Counted from the stretch's first letter, positions 1 to 9,076 are shown. The stretch: 35,770 nt of DNA from CAZZCN01 sp964652975 (GCA_964652975.1 CAZZCN010000026.1:1-35770), one strand, 5' to 3'. A program made the numbers and translations. Notes: generated by a model not told the origin, from the sequence alone.

Positions 1-23
1 ACCCAACGGAAGGAGCATAATTT

Positions 24-2090
24 ATGCCAAGAGAATTCTCATTAGAGAATACAAGGAATATCGGCATAATGGCCCATATTGACGCTGGTAAAACAACAAC
101 TACCGAAAGAATTCTTTTCTATACAGGCAAGACCCACAAAGTGGGAGAAGTTCATGACGGTGCTGCTACTATGGACTGGATGATCCAGGAGCAAGAGCGT
201 GGTATAACCATTACATCCGCTGCAACAACAGCGCAGTGGAAGGGTAGGAGAATCAATATCATTGATACTCCGGGTCACGTTGATTTTACAGTTGAAGTTG
301 AAAGATCTCTGCGTGTTTTAGACGGAGCCGTTACACTTTTTTGTGCTAAAGGCGGAGTTGAACCACAAACAGAGACAGTTTGGCGTCAAGCTGACCATTA
401 TGGTGTCCCAAGAATCGCTTATGTTAACAAAATGGACATTACAGGTGCGGATTATTTCAGAGCCGTATCGATGATGAAAGAAAGACTTAGAACCAATGCA
501 GTTCCTATACAATTGCCTATTGGCAAGGAAAGTGGTTTTTTAGGAATAATAGACCTTGTTAACATGAAAGCTGAAGTCTACACATCCGATGACGGAAAAC
601 TTTTTGAAGAACGCGAAGTTCCCGCAGAAATGTTAGACGAAGCAAAAAAATGGAGAGAGAACCTCGTAGAGACAGTTGCCGAGACTGATGAAGAGCTCAC
701 CATGAAATATCTGGAAGGCGAAGAAATTTCCAAGGAAGAGCTGGTTGCAGCACTTCGTCGTGCAACAATAGCATGTAAAGTGACACCGGTAATGTGCGGT
801 TCATCTTATAAGAACAAGGGTGTTCAGATGCTTCTTGATGCAGTTGTAGCATATATGCCGTCTCCTCTTGATGTTCCTGCCATCCGCGGAATTAACCCTG
901 ATACTGAAGAAGAAGAAGAAAGACCGTCGGATGATTCCGCACCGTTTTCTGCTTTAGCATTTAAAATTGCGGTTGATCCGTTCGTAGGAAAGCTTTGTTT
1001 TATAAGAGTATATTCGGGTATTTTAAGTGCCGGTTCATATGCTATAAATTCAACAAAGAACAAGAAGGAAAGAGTCGGAAGACTTCTTCAAATGCACGCA
1101 AATCACAGAGAAGAGATTGACATGGTGTATTCAGGGGACATAGCTGCCATTGTTGGTCTAAAAGACACAACAACAGGCGATACATTATGTGTTGAGAATC
1201 ATCCCGTCATTCTCGAGTCTATGGATTTCCCAGAGCCTGTTATTTCAGTTGCTATTGAACCTAAATCCAAAGCAAGCCAGGACAAAATGATGGTTGCACT
1301 TCAGAAGCTTGCCGAGGAGGACCCAACATTTCGAACCTATACCGATGTTGATACCGGACAGACCATAATAGCTGGTATGGGAGAACTTCACTTGGATATC
1401 ATTGTTGACAGACTTATGAGAGAATTTAAAGTTGAAGCGAATGTAGGAGCACCTCAGGTAGCCTACAAGGAAACAATCCGCAAAGCAGTCAGAGCAGAAG
1501 GCAAGTTTATACGTCAGTCTGGCGGACGCGGACAATACGGACATTGCGTACTTGAAATTGAACCTATGGAGCCGGGATTTGGATATGAATTTGTCAACAA
1601 GATTGTTGGCGGTACTGTTCCAAAGGAATATATCGCTCCTATAGATGCAGGAATTCAAGAAGCGATGAACAACGGAGTCCTCGGAGGATTTCAATGCGTG
1701 GACATCAAAATAACCCTGGTTGACGGTTCATATCATGATGTCGACTCGAGTGAAATGGCATTTAAAATTGCCGGGTCCATGGGATTCAAAGAAGGCTGCC
1801 GCAAAGCTGATCCGGTTCTGCTTGAGCCTATAATGAGAGTCGATATTATTGTTCCAGAAGATTATATGGGCGATGTCATGGGCGGTATAAGCTCAAGACG
1901 CGGACGTATCGAAGGAATGGAAGCAAGAAGCGGCGCTCAGCAGGTAACAGCAAAGGTTCCACTTTCACAGATGTTTGGTTATGCGACAGTGCTTAGGTCA
2001 TCAACACAGGGACGCGGTACATTTGTAATGCAGATCGATCATTTTGAAGAAGTTCCTAAGAGCATAATGGACGAAATACTAAAAAAATAG
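24..2090 (+). CDS. fusA: Translation elongation factor G
   Basis: EF-G is the cytosolic GTPase that drives ribosome translocation and, with RRF, ribosome recycling. The 688-residue length is normal for the family. The sequence shows the P-loop AHIDAGKTTTTERIL near residue 17, the switch I region ending in RGITI, the G3 motif DTPGHVDF and the G4 motif NKMD, followed by EF-G domains II to V. The ATG at 24 has a GGAAGGAG ribosome binding site a few bases upstream. The window opens just before this gene, so the rpsL/rpsG genes that usually precede fusA in the str operon cannot be seen. tuf follows after 166 bp. The phrase DGAVTLFCAKGGVEPQ is the form I associate with clostridial EF-G, which supports the Bacillota assignment. 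Confidence 0.98.
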   Translation: MPREFSLENTRNIGIMAHIDAGKTTTTERILFYTGKTHKVGEVHDGAATMDWMIQEQERGITITSAATTAQWKGRRINIIDTPGHVDFTVEVERSLRVLDGAVTLFCAKGGVEPQTETVWRQADHYGVPRIAYVNKMDITGADYFRAVSMMKERLRTNAVPIQLPIGKESGFLGIIDLVNMKAEVYTSDDGKLFEEREVPAEMLDEAKKWRENLVETVAETDEELTMKYLEGEEISKEELVAALRRATIACKVTPVMCGSSYKNKGVQMLLDAVVAYMPSPLDVPAIRGINPDTEEEEERPSDDSAPFSALAFKIAVDPFVGKLCFIRVYSGILSAGSYAINSTKNKKERVGRLLQMHANHREEIDMVYSGDIAAIVGLKDTTTGDTLCVENHPVILESMDFPEPVISVAIEPKSKASQDKMMVALQKLAEEDPTFRTYTDVDTGQTIIAGMGELHLDIIVDRLMREFKVEANVGAPQVAYKETIRKAVRAEGKFIRQSGGRGQYGHCVLEIEPMEPGFGYEFVNKIVGGTVPKEYIAPIDAGIQEAMNNGVLGGFQCVDIKITLVDGSYHDVDSSEMAFKIAGSMGFKEGCRKADPVLLEPIMRVDIIVPEDYMGDVMGGISSRRGRIEGMEARSGAQQVTAKVPLSQMFGYATVLRSSTQGRGTFVMQIDHFEEVPKSIMDEILKK

Positions 2091-2096
2091 TGAAAA

Positions 2097-2113
2097 TCGG
2101 CCAAAAAGGCCGA
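2097..2113 (+). repeat. Short inverted repeat after fusA
   Basis: This is a 6-bp perfect stem (TCGGCC / GGCCGA) with an AAAAA loop, 6 bases after the fusA stop. It is not followed by a T-run on the plus strand, so it is a poor intrinsic terminator for fusA. Its 3' arm, GCCGAA at 2109-2114, could also pair perfectly with TTCGGC at 2222-2227 in the tuf leader when transcription reads through from fusA. Confidence 0.5.
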
Positions 2114-2151
2114 AAATATAAAATGTATCAAGATATTGTTAATTTTTTATG

Positions 2152-2179
2152 TTGATAAATTTTATAAATATAGTACAAT
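2152..2179 (+). promoter_or_regulatory. Promoter of tuf
   Basis: This is a sigma-A type promoter: TTGATA at 2152-2157, a 16-bp spacer, and TACAAT at 2174-2179 in very AT-rich DNA. The expected start is near 2186, giving a leader of about 70 nt. tuf can therefore be transcribed independently of fusA. Confidence 0.65.
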
Positions 2180-2221
2180 GTCTTTATTGACAAAAAATAA
2201 TAAAAAAATAAAAATAATGTA

Positions 2222-2247
2222 TTCGGCATAATAGCCGAAAAAGGAGG
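2222..2247 (+). promoter_or_regulatory. Leader hairpin abutting the tuf ribosome binding site
   Basis: A perfect 6-bp stem, TTCGGC (2222-2227) and GCCGAA (2234-2239), with an ATAATA loop, ends two bases before the strong AGGAGG at 2242-2247. The ATG follows at 2257. The position suggests an effect on ribosome access or mRNA stability, but that is inference. Confidence 0.4.
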
Positions 2248-2256
2248 AAAATTTAA

Positions 2257-3456
2257 ATGGCAAAGGCAAAATTCGAAAGAAACAAACCCCACGTAAACAT
2301 TGGAACAATCGGTCACGTTGACCATGGTAAAACATCTCTAACAGCCGGTATCACAAAGGTGCTGGCAATGTCAGGCGATGCAGCCTATGTTGATTATGCT
2401 AATATCGATAAGGCACCTGAGGAGAGAGCTCGTGGTATCACGATTAATACTGCTCATGTTGAATATCAGACAAAAGCTCGTCACTATGCACACGTTGACT
2501 GCCCAGGACATGCTGACTACATCAAGAACATGATTACCGGTGCAGCACAGATGGACGGCGCCATTCTTGTTGTATCTGCAGCAGACGGTCCTATGCCTCA
2601 GACTCGCGAGCACATATTGCTTGCCCGTCAGGTTGGCGTACCTTACATTGTTGTATTTTTGAACAAATGCGACATGGCTGACCCTGAATTGATTGAACTT
2701 ACAGAAATGGAAGTTCGTGAAATCTTAGATCTTTATGAGTTCCCAGGTGACGACACACCGTTTATCCGCGGATCTGCTTTAGATGTTCTTGAGTGTACAA
2801 GCAAGGATCCAAGTGATCCTAAATATGCTTGTATCCATGAACTTATGGACGCAGTTGACAATTTCATCAAAACTCCTGAGAGACCTATTGACAAGCCGTT
2901 CTTAATGCCTGTTGAGGATGTTTTCTCAATCACAGGTCGTGGAACTGTTGCCACAGGACGTGTTGAACTTGGTGTTGTAAAAGTTGGAGACGCAGTTTCA
3001 ATCGTTGGATTACAAGATGAGCCTAGATCATCAGTTGCAACCGGTGTTGAAATGTTCAGAAAACTTCTCGATCAGGCACAAGCTGGAGATAACATTGGGT
3101 TACTTCTTCGTGGTGTTCAGAGAACAGAAGTTGAGCGCGGTCAGGTTATCTGCAAGCCGGGTTCAATCAATCCTCACACTCACTTCGAGGGTCAGGTTTA
3201 CGTATTGACACAGGCTGAAGGTGGACGTCATAAGCCTTTCTTCAATGGCTATAGACCTCAGTTCTATTTCAGAACAACAGACGTTACAGGAGTTGCAGAA
3301 CTTCCTGCAGGAGTTGAGATGGTTATGCCAGGCGATCATATCACAATGACAATCAAACTCATTACTCCGATTGCTATGGACGTTGGCTTGAAGTTTGCTA
3401 TCCGTGAAGGCGGCAAAACTGTCGGAGCCGGAACCGTATCGAAAATCATTGAATAA
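2257..3456 (+). CDS. tuf: Translation elongation factor Tu
   Basis: EF-Tu delivers aminoacyl-tRNA to the ribosomal A site as a ternary complex with GTP. The 399-residue protein has the G1 motif GHVDHGKTS (the family usually has GKTT, so the second Thr is Ser), the effector RGITINTAHVEY, the G3 motif DCPGHADY, the G4 motif NKCDM and intact domains 2 and 3 ending in VGAGTVSKIIE. The ATG at 2257 has an AGGAGG placed 9 bases upstream. It has its own promoter at 2152-2179 and is followed by a strong intrinsic terminator at 3485-3518, so it is probably often a monocistronic transcript even though it sits beside fusA. Recognition is unambiguous. Confidence 0.98.
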   Translation: MAKAKFERNKPHVNIGTIGHVDHGKTSLTAGITKVLAMSGDAAYVDYANIDKAPEERARGITINTAHVEYQTKARHYAHVDCPGHADYIKNMITGAAQMDGAILVVSAADGPMPQTREHILLARQVGVPYIVVFLNKCDMADPELIELTEMEVREILDLYEFPGDDTPFIRGSALDVLECTSKDPSDPKYACIHELMDAVDNFIKTPERPIDKPFLMPVEDVFSITGRGTVATGRVELGVVKVGDAVSIVGLQDEPRSSVATGVEMFRKLLDQAQAGDNIGLLLRGVQRTEVERGQVICKPGSINPHTHFEGQVYVLTQAEGGRHKPFFNGYRPQFYFRTTDVTGVAELPAGVEMVMPGDHITMTIKLITPIAMDVGLKFAIREGGKTVGAGTVSKIIE

Positions 3457-3484
3457 TTAGTTACAAAATGAATTTTTAATGTGT

Positions 3485-3518
3485 AAAAGAAGCCGCTTGA
3501 TTTCAAGTGGCTTCTTTT
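3485..3518 (+). terminator. Rho-independent terminator of tuf
   Basis: A 15-bp stem (3485-3499 with 3504-3518, one G-U pair) closes a 4-nt loop. The stem starts in AAAAG and ends in CTTTT, so it may work in both directions. It lies 28 bp after the tuf stop. Confidence 0.9.
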
Positions 3519-3585
3519 GATAAAAAGATGTAAAATATAGGAAAAGTGAAACTTCAAATATAAAAACAGGCAAAGGTGAAAAGAA

Positions 3586-5127
3586 TTGAAAGTATTAACC
3601 AGTTGTGAAGCGAAAAGAATTGATGAATTTCTTGTAAAGGATATCGGATTTACCTATGATATCTTGATAGAACATGCAGCAATGGCTGTTGCAAATGCTT
3701 GTATGGAAATCTTGCAAAAGTCCGGGTGTTTGACTGTCAACAGCAAAGTAATGATTTTTGCAGGTAAGGGTATGAATGGGCTAGATGCTTTTTCCTGCGC
3801 CAGAATCCTTTATTCAAGAGGCGTGAATATTGTTGTATATGAAGCTTTTCCATCAGACTATACAAACGTTGAAGAACCGGTTCAGAGGATTATTTGCAGA
3901 AATATTGGTATAGAGATAGTCGATGCCGTCGAATTTACATGCAGCGGAGACGTTCTTATTATAGATGGAATATTTGGTGTATCATTCAATTCAAAACGAG
4001 AAATCACATCCAATATACTGTCTATATTCGAGAGTATAAAAACATCGAGGACTATGGGTTCTAAAATAGTAGCAATCGATATTCCGTCCGGAGTAGATCC
4101 TGACTCCGGCGAGATTTGCACATGGGCGCTTACCGCCGACTGGACAGTGACATTTATTAGACCAAAGGCAGGCATTGTGTCTTTTCCCGGCAGACTAAAT
4201 GCAGGCAATATTGTAACTGATTGTATAGGAATTCCAGAGAAAGTAATTGATCAGTTAATTGCAAAGACAGTTGGCATAGAAAGACAGACAATTGAACTGA
4301 TAGATGAAAAATTCACATCCAGTCATTTGAAGCAAAGACCAACGGATGGACACAAGGGTATGTTTGGTAAAATCGGATTTATAGGTGGTTCAAAAGGCAT
4401 GGCAGGTTCGATATCCCTTGCAGCGCTAGCAGCAATGAGGAGTGGATGTGGTCTTGCTTATGTCAGAGTCCCTGATGAAATAATAGCCGACTGCCTGTCG
4501 GTAGTGCCTGAAGCGTTGATATCAGACGAATATACTGCTGTTTTTAAACAGTCTGAGGTATTGGTAATCGGTCCTGGAATGGATTTGGAGGAAAATTCGA
4601 AAGAAGCCCTCTGGGATGCCATAGAAAATTTCCCCAAACTTATTTTAGACGCAAATGCATTGAACATATTATCGGACAATACGCAGAAAAGTGAATATAG
4701 TTTTGCAAAACGCAAGTTATTAGCACTTCCACCGGTAATATTAACACCACATCAGGGTGAACTAAACAGGCTCTCTCCTGAACTTTCCGGGTGCAGCAGA
4801 ATAGAGTCTGCACTCAGAACCGCACAAAAATATGAATCTATTGTTATATTGAAAGGTGCCGGTACAATAGTTGCAACCCCTGACGAAAAGGTATTTATAA
4901 ATTCAACCGGTAATAGTTCCATGGCAAAGGGAGGCAGTGGAGACGTGCTTGCTGGCGTTATCGCTGCTATCTACGCCAGAGAGCCTTATCCTGAAGTCGC
5001 CGCATCGGTCGCAGTCTATATTCACGGAATGGCAGGTGACTTAGCAGCAATGGAGATGGGAGAATACAGTGCGATACCATCAGATACCATAAGATATCTG
5101 CCACAGGCCTTTATGAAGTTGACTTAG
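3586..5127 (+). CDS. nnr: Bifunctional NAD(P)H-hydrate epimerase / ADP-dependent dehydratase
   Basis: This enzyme repairs damaged NAD(P)HX: the N-terminal YjeF_N domain (about residues 1-220) epimerises the hydrate, and the C-terminal ribokinase-like domain (about 245-510) dehydrates it. The C-domain is well conserved, with GFIGGSKGMAGS, LTPHQGELNRL and the catalytic AKGGSGDVLAGV. The N-domain keeps AIDIPSGVDPDSG, but its glycine-rich loop reads GKGMNGLDAF where the family usually has GxGNNGGDG, so epimerase activity may be altered. The length of 513 is normal for the fusion. The start is TTG at 3586, with AAAGGTG 7 bases upstream; no better ATG exists. alr lies downstream, a common pairing in Bacillota. 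Confidence 0.95.
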   Translation: MKVLTSCEAKRIDEFLVKDIGFTYDILIEHAAMAVANACMEILQKSGCLTVNSKVMIFAGKGMNGLDAFSCARILYSRGVNIVVYEAFPSDYTNVEEPVQRIICRNIGIEIVDAVEFTCSGDVLIIDGIFGVSFNSKREITSNILSIFESIKTSRTMGSKIVAIDIPSGVDPDSGEICTWALTADWTVTFIRPKAGIVSFPGRLNAGNIVTDCIGIPEKVIDQLIAKTVGIERQTIELIDEKFTSSHLKQRPTDGHKGMFGKIGFIGGSKGMAGSISLAALAAMRSGCGLAYVRVPDEIIADCLSVVPEALISDEYTAVFKQSEVLVIGPGMDLEENSKEALWDAIENFPKLILDANALNILSDNTQKSEYSFAKRKLLALPPVILTPHQGELNRLSPELSGCSRIESALRTAQKYESIVILKGAGTIVATPDEKVFINSTGNSSMAKGGSGDVLAGVIAAIYAREPYPEVAASVAVYIHGMAGDLAAMEMGEYSAIPSDTIRYLPQAFMKLT

Positions 5128-5176
5128 GCGTTAGAATTTTGCAGTTAACCAAATTATATATCAAACGTATTAATGT

Positions 5177-5271
5177 TATAGAATTGCAAACACAACAAAA
5201 CAGTTTGCCGAATGCGTTTTGATGACTCATACATTATATAACTCAATTCAAAACGCTATAGATTGGCAAAC
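5177..5271 (+). repeat. Double-hairpin intergenic repeat, copy A (diverged)
   Basis: This copy lies between nnr and alr. The right-hand hairpin, GCGTTTTGA (5214-5222) with TCAAAACGC (5248-5256), is retained, and 5203-5260 matches 24851-24908 at 52 of 58 positions. The left-hand hairpin is shortened to GCAAAC (5186-5191) / GTTTGC (5203-5208). An extra GGCAAAC at 5265-5271 extends the symmetry. The rest of the 282-bp nnr-alr spacer is AT-rich, with no other feature I can support. Confidence 0.75.
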
Positions 5272-5409
5272 AGGCAGACATAATATTGAAAATAGAATTA
5301 TGAAAAAGCCGCAAATACCAGGATTGTGGATTAATGAGCTTCAAATAATATAACTGGTGCAAAATCAAACGTAAAATAAAATCAACTTACCGAAAAGGAG
5401 ACAGGACAT

Positions 5410-6681
5410 ATGCAGGATTCCCTTCTAAACCGCTCATGGGCTGAAGTTGACTTAGATAACATAGCACATAATGTGAAGGTTCTCCGTAAGCAATTAAGAC
5501 GTGAAGTTGAAATAATGGCTGTTGTCAAGGCAGATGCCTATGGCCATGGTATTAAATCAACAGTGCCGGTGCTAATTGAAAACGGTGTGACCAGACTTGC
5601 TGTTTCAATGCTTGATGAAGCATTGGAACTTCGAAAGAACAATGTCAAAATGCCAATACTTGTACTCAGCTATACTGATCCCAGAAGAGCAAGAGAGATT
5701 GCCAAAGGGCAGATAACACAGACTGTCTACAACATGGAGCTTGCAAAAGCATTGTCTATTGCCGGAGAAGAACTTGGCATCGAGGTGCGCATCCATATAA
5801 AAGTGGATACCGGTATGGGACGTGTTGGGTTCGTTGCAGGATTTGACGCCATTAAAAGCATTGAAGAAATCAGCAAAATGAAAAATATTGTCATCGAGGG
5901 CATTTACACACATTTTTCATCAGCTGATGAAGAGGATAAAACCTACACCGAGATGCAATTTGAAAAATTTATGAGTATATGCCATGAGCTTGGAAGAATA
6001 GGAATAAACATTCCGATAAGACATGTATGCAACAGTGCAGCCGCGATAAGATTTCCTCACATGCACCTAGACATGATAAGGCCTGGGATACTGCTATATG
6101 GTATGTCACCTTCCAAATACTGTGATGCTATCGATAGTGGATTTAAACCGGCAATGTCACTTAAGACGAATGTTATTCTCGTAAAGGAAGTGGAACAGAA
6201 CCAGTCGATAAGCTATGGGCGGACATTTACCACCAAGCGCAAATCGATTATTGCAACCATACCAATTGGATACGCGGACGGATATTCCAGAATCTTGTCA
6301 AACAAGGCTAAAGTATTGATAAACGGAGAACTTCTTCCTATAGTCGGAACTATCTGCATGGACACCTGTATGGTTGATGTAACCGATGCCAGGGATAGAC
6401 AGAACAGTGTCGCAAATGATTTGGAAAAGAAAAAGAGAGACGTTGAATCCATTTTTGCAAATCAAGTTGATAAATCCATTAAACCGGAGTTTAATATTAA
6501 AGTAAATGATGAGGTAGTCCTTTTTGGCATGCAAAACGACAAAAGCATATCTGTAGATGAAATTGCCAGTATAATGCAAACAATTAATTATGAAGTAACA
6601 TGCCTAATAGGCAAACGAATTCCGCGAGCATACATACAGAACGGCAAAATAAAAGAAGTGCAGAATTATTTACTTAGTTAG
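5410..6681 (+). CDS. alr: Alanine racemase
   Basis: This PLP-dependent cytosolic enzyme interconverts L- and D-alanine for peptidoglycan. The PLP lysine is K40 in AVVKADAYGHG. The second catalytic base region, ISYGRTF, and the GTICMDTCMVDVTD motif are present. At 423 residues it is about 35-50 longer than usual. The excess is a charged insert of about 35 residues beginning RDRQNSVANDLEKKKRD, just after the DVTDA motif and before VNDEVVLFG. The insert lies in the C-terminal beta domain and looks like a surface loop. The ATG at 5410 follows AAAAGGAG. The gene is co-directional with nnr but separated by 282 bp that include repeat copy A. Confidence 0.97.
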   Translation: MQDSLLNRSWAEVDLDNIAHNVKVLRKQLRREVEIMAVVKADAYGHGIKSTVPVLIENGVTRLAVSMLDEALELRKNNVKMPILVLSYTDPRRAREIAKGQITQTVYNMELAKALSIAGEELGIEVRIHIKVDTGMGRVGFVAGFDAIKSIEEISKMKNIVIEGIYTHFSSADEEDKTYTEMQFEKFMSICHELGRIGINIPIRHVCNSAAAIRFPHMHLDMIRPGILLYGMSPSKYCDAIDSGFKPAMSLKTNVILVKEVEQNQSISYGRTFTTKRKSIIATIPIGYADGYSRILSNKAKVLINGELLPIVGTICMDTCMVDVTDARDRQNSVANDLEKKKRDVESIFANQVDKSIKPEFNIKVNDEVVLFGMQNDKSISVDEIASIMQTINYEVTCLIGKRIPRAYIQNGKIKEVQNYLLS

Positions 6682-6839
6682 CAATCAGATACGCAAGTGA
6701 GCTTGTGAGCAAATAACCCATATAGAAAATCTGGATAATATAATTGTTTCAAAATCATATCGACCAACTGTTTTATCAATCATTTATCAAAGGCCTCAAT
6801 ATAACAAAAAAAGACGTGAGAATACCTATAAAACATTAA

Positions 6840-6868
6840 TTGTTTATAAAGCGAAAATGTAATATAAT
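6840..6868 (+). promoter_or_regulatory. Promoter of the transketolase genes
   Basis: TTGTTT at 6840-6845, a 17-bp spacer and a perfect TATAAT at 6863-6868 lie 28 bp before the first transketolase start codon, just upstream of GGAAGGAG. Confidence 0.6.
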
Positions 6869-6895
6869 ATTACAAGTTATGGAAGGAGTAAAATC

Positions 6896-7744
6896 ATGGA
6901 TATAAAAACTAAAAACCAGACCGATATTTATGCATGGAAGATGCGTAAAAACATAATCGAAGAAATTTTCAGCTCGCAATCCGGACATCCCGGTGGCTCA
7001 CTATCATGTGCGGATATACTCGCGGTTCTTTACAATGTGGAGATGAGAGTAGATGCACAAAATCCCAAGAATCCTGAAAGGGATCGTTTTGTCCTGTCTA
7101 AAGGACACTGCGCACCGGCACTGTATGCAGCTCTGGCACAGAAGGGGTTTTTTCCAGAGGCGGATTTGGTTACTTTTAGAAGCGCAAGCAGCTATTTGCA
7201 GGGGCACCCAAGCATGAAGCATGTTCCCGGAGTGGATATGTCTACAGGTTCACTGGGACAAGGGATATCTGCAGCAGTTGGAATGGCTATGATGGGCAAG
7301 CTCGACAAAAAGGACTATAGGGTATTCTCAATTTTGGGAGATGGTGAATTACAAGAAGGACAGGTATGGGAGGCAATGATGGCAGGGGCTCACTACCACC
7401 TTGACAATCTCACGGCATTTCTTGACCATAACGGTCTTCAAATCGATGGAGCTTGTAAATCAGTAATGAATCCTGAATGTGTAAGCGACAAGTTCCGTGC
7501 ATTTGGATGGAATGTTATTGAAATTGACGGACATGATGTTGATGCAATCTATAAAGCAATTCAAGAGGCCAAGAAAGTGACAGGCATGCCAACAATGATA
7601 GTATGCGCCACTCACAAGGGCGAAGGAGTCAGCTTTATGAAGGATCAGGCTGGATGGCATGGATCCGCTCCGAATCAGGAGCAAAGGGATCTAGCTGTTC
7701 AAGAGATAGAAACCATGCTCGAAAAACTATATAAGGAGGGTTGA
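6896..7744 (+). CDS. Transketolase, N-terminal (TPP-binding) subunit
   Basis: This is the first half of a split transketolase, which moves two-carbon units between sugar phosphates in the non-oxidative pentose phosphate pathway and needs thiamine diphosphate. The 282-residue length is typical of the stand-alone N subunit. The early SGHPGGSLS motif, SKGHCAPALYAAL, and the TPP motif beginning GDGELQEGQVWEA and ending in the Asn of LDHNGLQIDG are all visible. The ATG at 6896 follows GGAAGGAG. The C subunit begins 3 bp after this stop, and its ribosome binding site lies inside the end of this gene, so the two are probably translationally coupled and made in equal amounts. Confidence 0.95.
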   Translation: MDIKTKNQTDIYAWKMRKNIIEEIFSSQSGHPGGSLSCADILAVLYNVEMRVDAQNPKNPERDRFVLSKGHCAPALYAALAQKGFFPEADLVTFRSASSYLQGHPSMKHVPGVDMSTGSLGQGISAAVGMAMMGKLDKKDYRVFSILGDGELQEGQVWEAMMAGAHYHLDNLTAFLDHNGLQIDGACKSVMNPECVSDKFRAFGWNVIEIDGHDVDAIYKAIQEAKKVTGMPTMIVCATHKGEGVSFMKDQAGWHGSAPNQEQRDLAVQEIETMLEKLYKEG

Positions 7745-7747
7745 TTT

Positions 7748-8686
7748 ATGGGCAAGATGGCGACGAGAGAGGCATACGGACTCGCATTGGCAGAGTTCGG
7801 TGCAAATGAGAAAATAGTCGTGTTGGATGCAGATTTATCTAAATCAACATTTACTGTTACTTTTAAGAAGGCTTTTCCAGAGAGACACTTTAACATGGGA
7901 ATCGCCGAAGCTAATATGATATCTGCCGCATGCGGTATGGCCACATGTGGCAAAATTGCATTTGCAAGCACCTTTGCAATTTTTGCATCTGAGAGAGGCT
8001 GTGAGCAGATTAGAAACTCTGCTTGTTATCCTAACCTTAATGTAAAGGTATGTGCTACACACGCAGGATTATCTGTCGGAGAAGACGGAGCATCGCATCA
8101 ATGTATAGAAGACCTTGCGATAATGCGTTCCATACCTAATCTCACAGTTATTCAGCCGTGTGATGCAGCATCTACAAGAGCATGTATCAAAGCTGCAATA
8201 GAAACCGATGGACCGTTCTATGTGCGACTGGGAAGACTTGCTGTTGAAGATATTTATACAGCAGACAATATTCCCTTCGAAATCGGTAAATCCAATGAAC
8301 TCGCTTCTGGCAAGGATGTTACCATTATTGCAAGTGGTCTGATGGTACAGGAAGCCATGGCGGCAAGAAAACTGCTAGCTAGCGAAGGTATTGATGCCAG
8401 AGTAATAGATATGCATACAATCAAACCAATAGACAAGGCCGCCATTATTCGCGCAGCCAAAGAGACCGGTGCGATTGTCACGGCAGAAGAACATAATATA
8501 ATCGGTGGATTGGGCGGAGCAGTAGCAGAGGTAATTGCTACCAGTGCTCCTTGCATACTTCGCATGGTTGGTGTAGAGGACAAGTTCGGCAAATCCGGCA
8601 AGCCAGCTATTCTTCTTAAAGAATATGGACTAACAGCGGACAATATAGTTATTAAAGCAAAGGAAGCAATAGCTGCCAGAGTATAA
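7748..8686 (+). CDS. Transketolase, C-terminal (pyrimidine-binding) subunit
   Basis: This is the second half of the split transketolase: pyrimidine-binding domain (about residues 1-175) followed by the transketolase C domain. Visible motifs are the TPP-activating glutamate region FNMGIAEANMISAACG, HAGLSVGEDGASHQ and the C-terminal EEHNIIGGLGGAVAE. The 312-residue length is typical. The ATG at 7748 follows AAGGAGG at the end of the N subunit gene. Transcription most likely ends at the terminator at 8713-8754. The same fold occurs in DXP synthase, but the separate N subunit next door makes transketolase the better call. Confidence 0.95.
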   Translation: MGKMATREAYGLALAEFGANEKIVVLDADLSKSTFTVTFKKAFPERHFNMGIAEANMISAACGMATCGKIAFASTFAIFASERGCEQIRNSACYPNLNVKVCATHAGLSVGEDGASHQCIEDLAIMRSIPNLTVIQPCDAASTRACIKAAIETDGPFYVRLGRLAVEDIYTADNIPFEIGKSNELASGKDVTIIASGLMVQEAMAARKLLASEGIDARVIDMHTIKPIDKAAIIRAAKETGAIVTAEEHNIIGGLGGAVAEVIATSAPCILRMVGVEDKFGKSGKPAILLKEYGLTADNIVIKAKEAIAARV

Positions 8687-8712
8687 TCAAATTATCAATC
8701 TAGTAAATTTAG

Positions 8713-8754
8713 AACCGTATCAGCTTGTGTTCAAACAGGAAGGTACGGTTTTTT
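8713..8754 (+). terminator. Rho-independent terminator after the transketolase genes
   Basis: The outer stem is AACCGTA (8713-8719) with TACGGTT (8744-8750). A short inner stem, CTTGT/ACAGG, lies inside the loop. The T-run continues to 8754. Confidence 0.7.
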
Positions 8755-8796
8755 ATAGTGAAAACCAAAATCTTGAAATATGCAATATGCCATAGT

Positions 8797-8900
8797 TATA
8801 GCGTTTTGAATTAAGTTGTATAATTCATGTGCCATCAAAACGCATTCAGCAAACTATTTATTTGTATTTACAATTATATTACATAAATAAGTTTGCTATA
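8797..8900 (-). repeat. Double-hairpin intergenic repeat, copy B (complete, inverted)
   Basis: This is a 104-bp element bounded by TATAGC and GCTATA. Its reverse complement matches 24805-24908 over the whole length with 7 mismatches (97 of 104) and no gaps. It holds two hairpins in tandem: GCGTTTTGA (8801-8809) / TCAAAACGC (8835-8843), and GCAAAC (8849-8854) / GTTTGC (8891-8896) with additional ATAAATA pairing. It sits between the transketolase terminator and the redox-fusion gene. Confidence 0.85.
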
Positions 8901-9004
8901 AGATATTGTAGTTTTTTTACAATAAAAATCTAAACCGCACAAAATTGTAGAGTTATGATGACATAGTTATTTTTTTACAACAAAACCTAAAAACATGCAA
9001 TATG
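8901..9004. other. AT-rich spacer with imperfect short direct repeats
   Basis: TTTTTTTACAA occurs at 8912-8922 and again at 8970-8980. Both are followed by similar A-rich sequence, a period of 58 bp. The 10-mer ATGCAATATG occurs just before repeat copy B (near 8780) and again near 8995. I see no gene here. Confidence 0.35.
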
Positions 9005-9033
9005 TTACAGTTACATTGAGATATTGGTATATA
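9005..9033 (+). promoter_or_regulatory. Possible promoter of the CoA-disulfide reductase fusion gene
   Basis: TTACAG at 9005-9010, a 17-bp spacer, and TATATA at 9028-9033 preceded by TGG, an extended -10 arrangement. The GGAGG ribosome binding site and ATG at 9077 follow at a suitable distance. Confidence 0.4.
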
Positions 9034-9076
9034 ATATCAATGATATGCTTATTTTTAGTAATCGGAGGATTAAGAA

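Noticed and set aside
5128..5409. Riboswitch or T-box before alr
   Set aside because: No conserved riboswitch core or antiterminator motif is visible. The symmetry is explained by the dispersed repeat.
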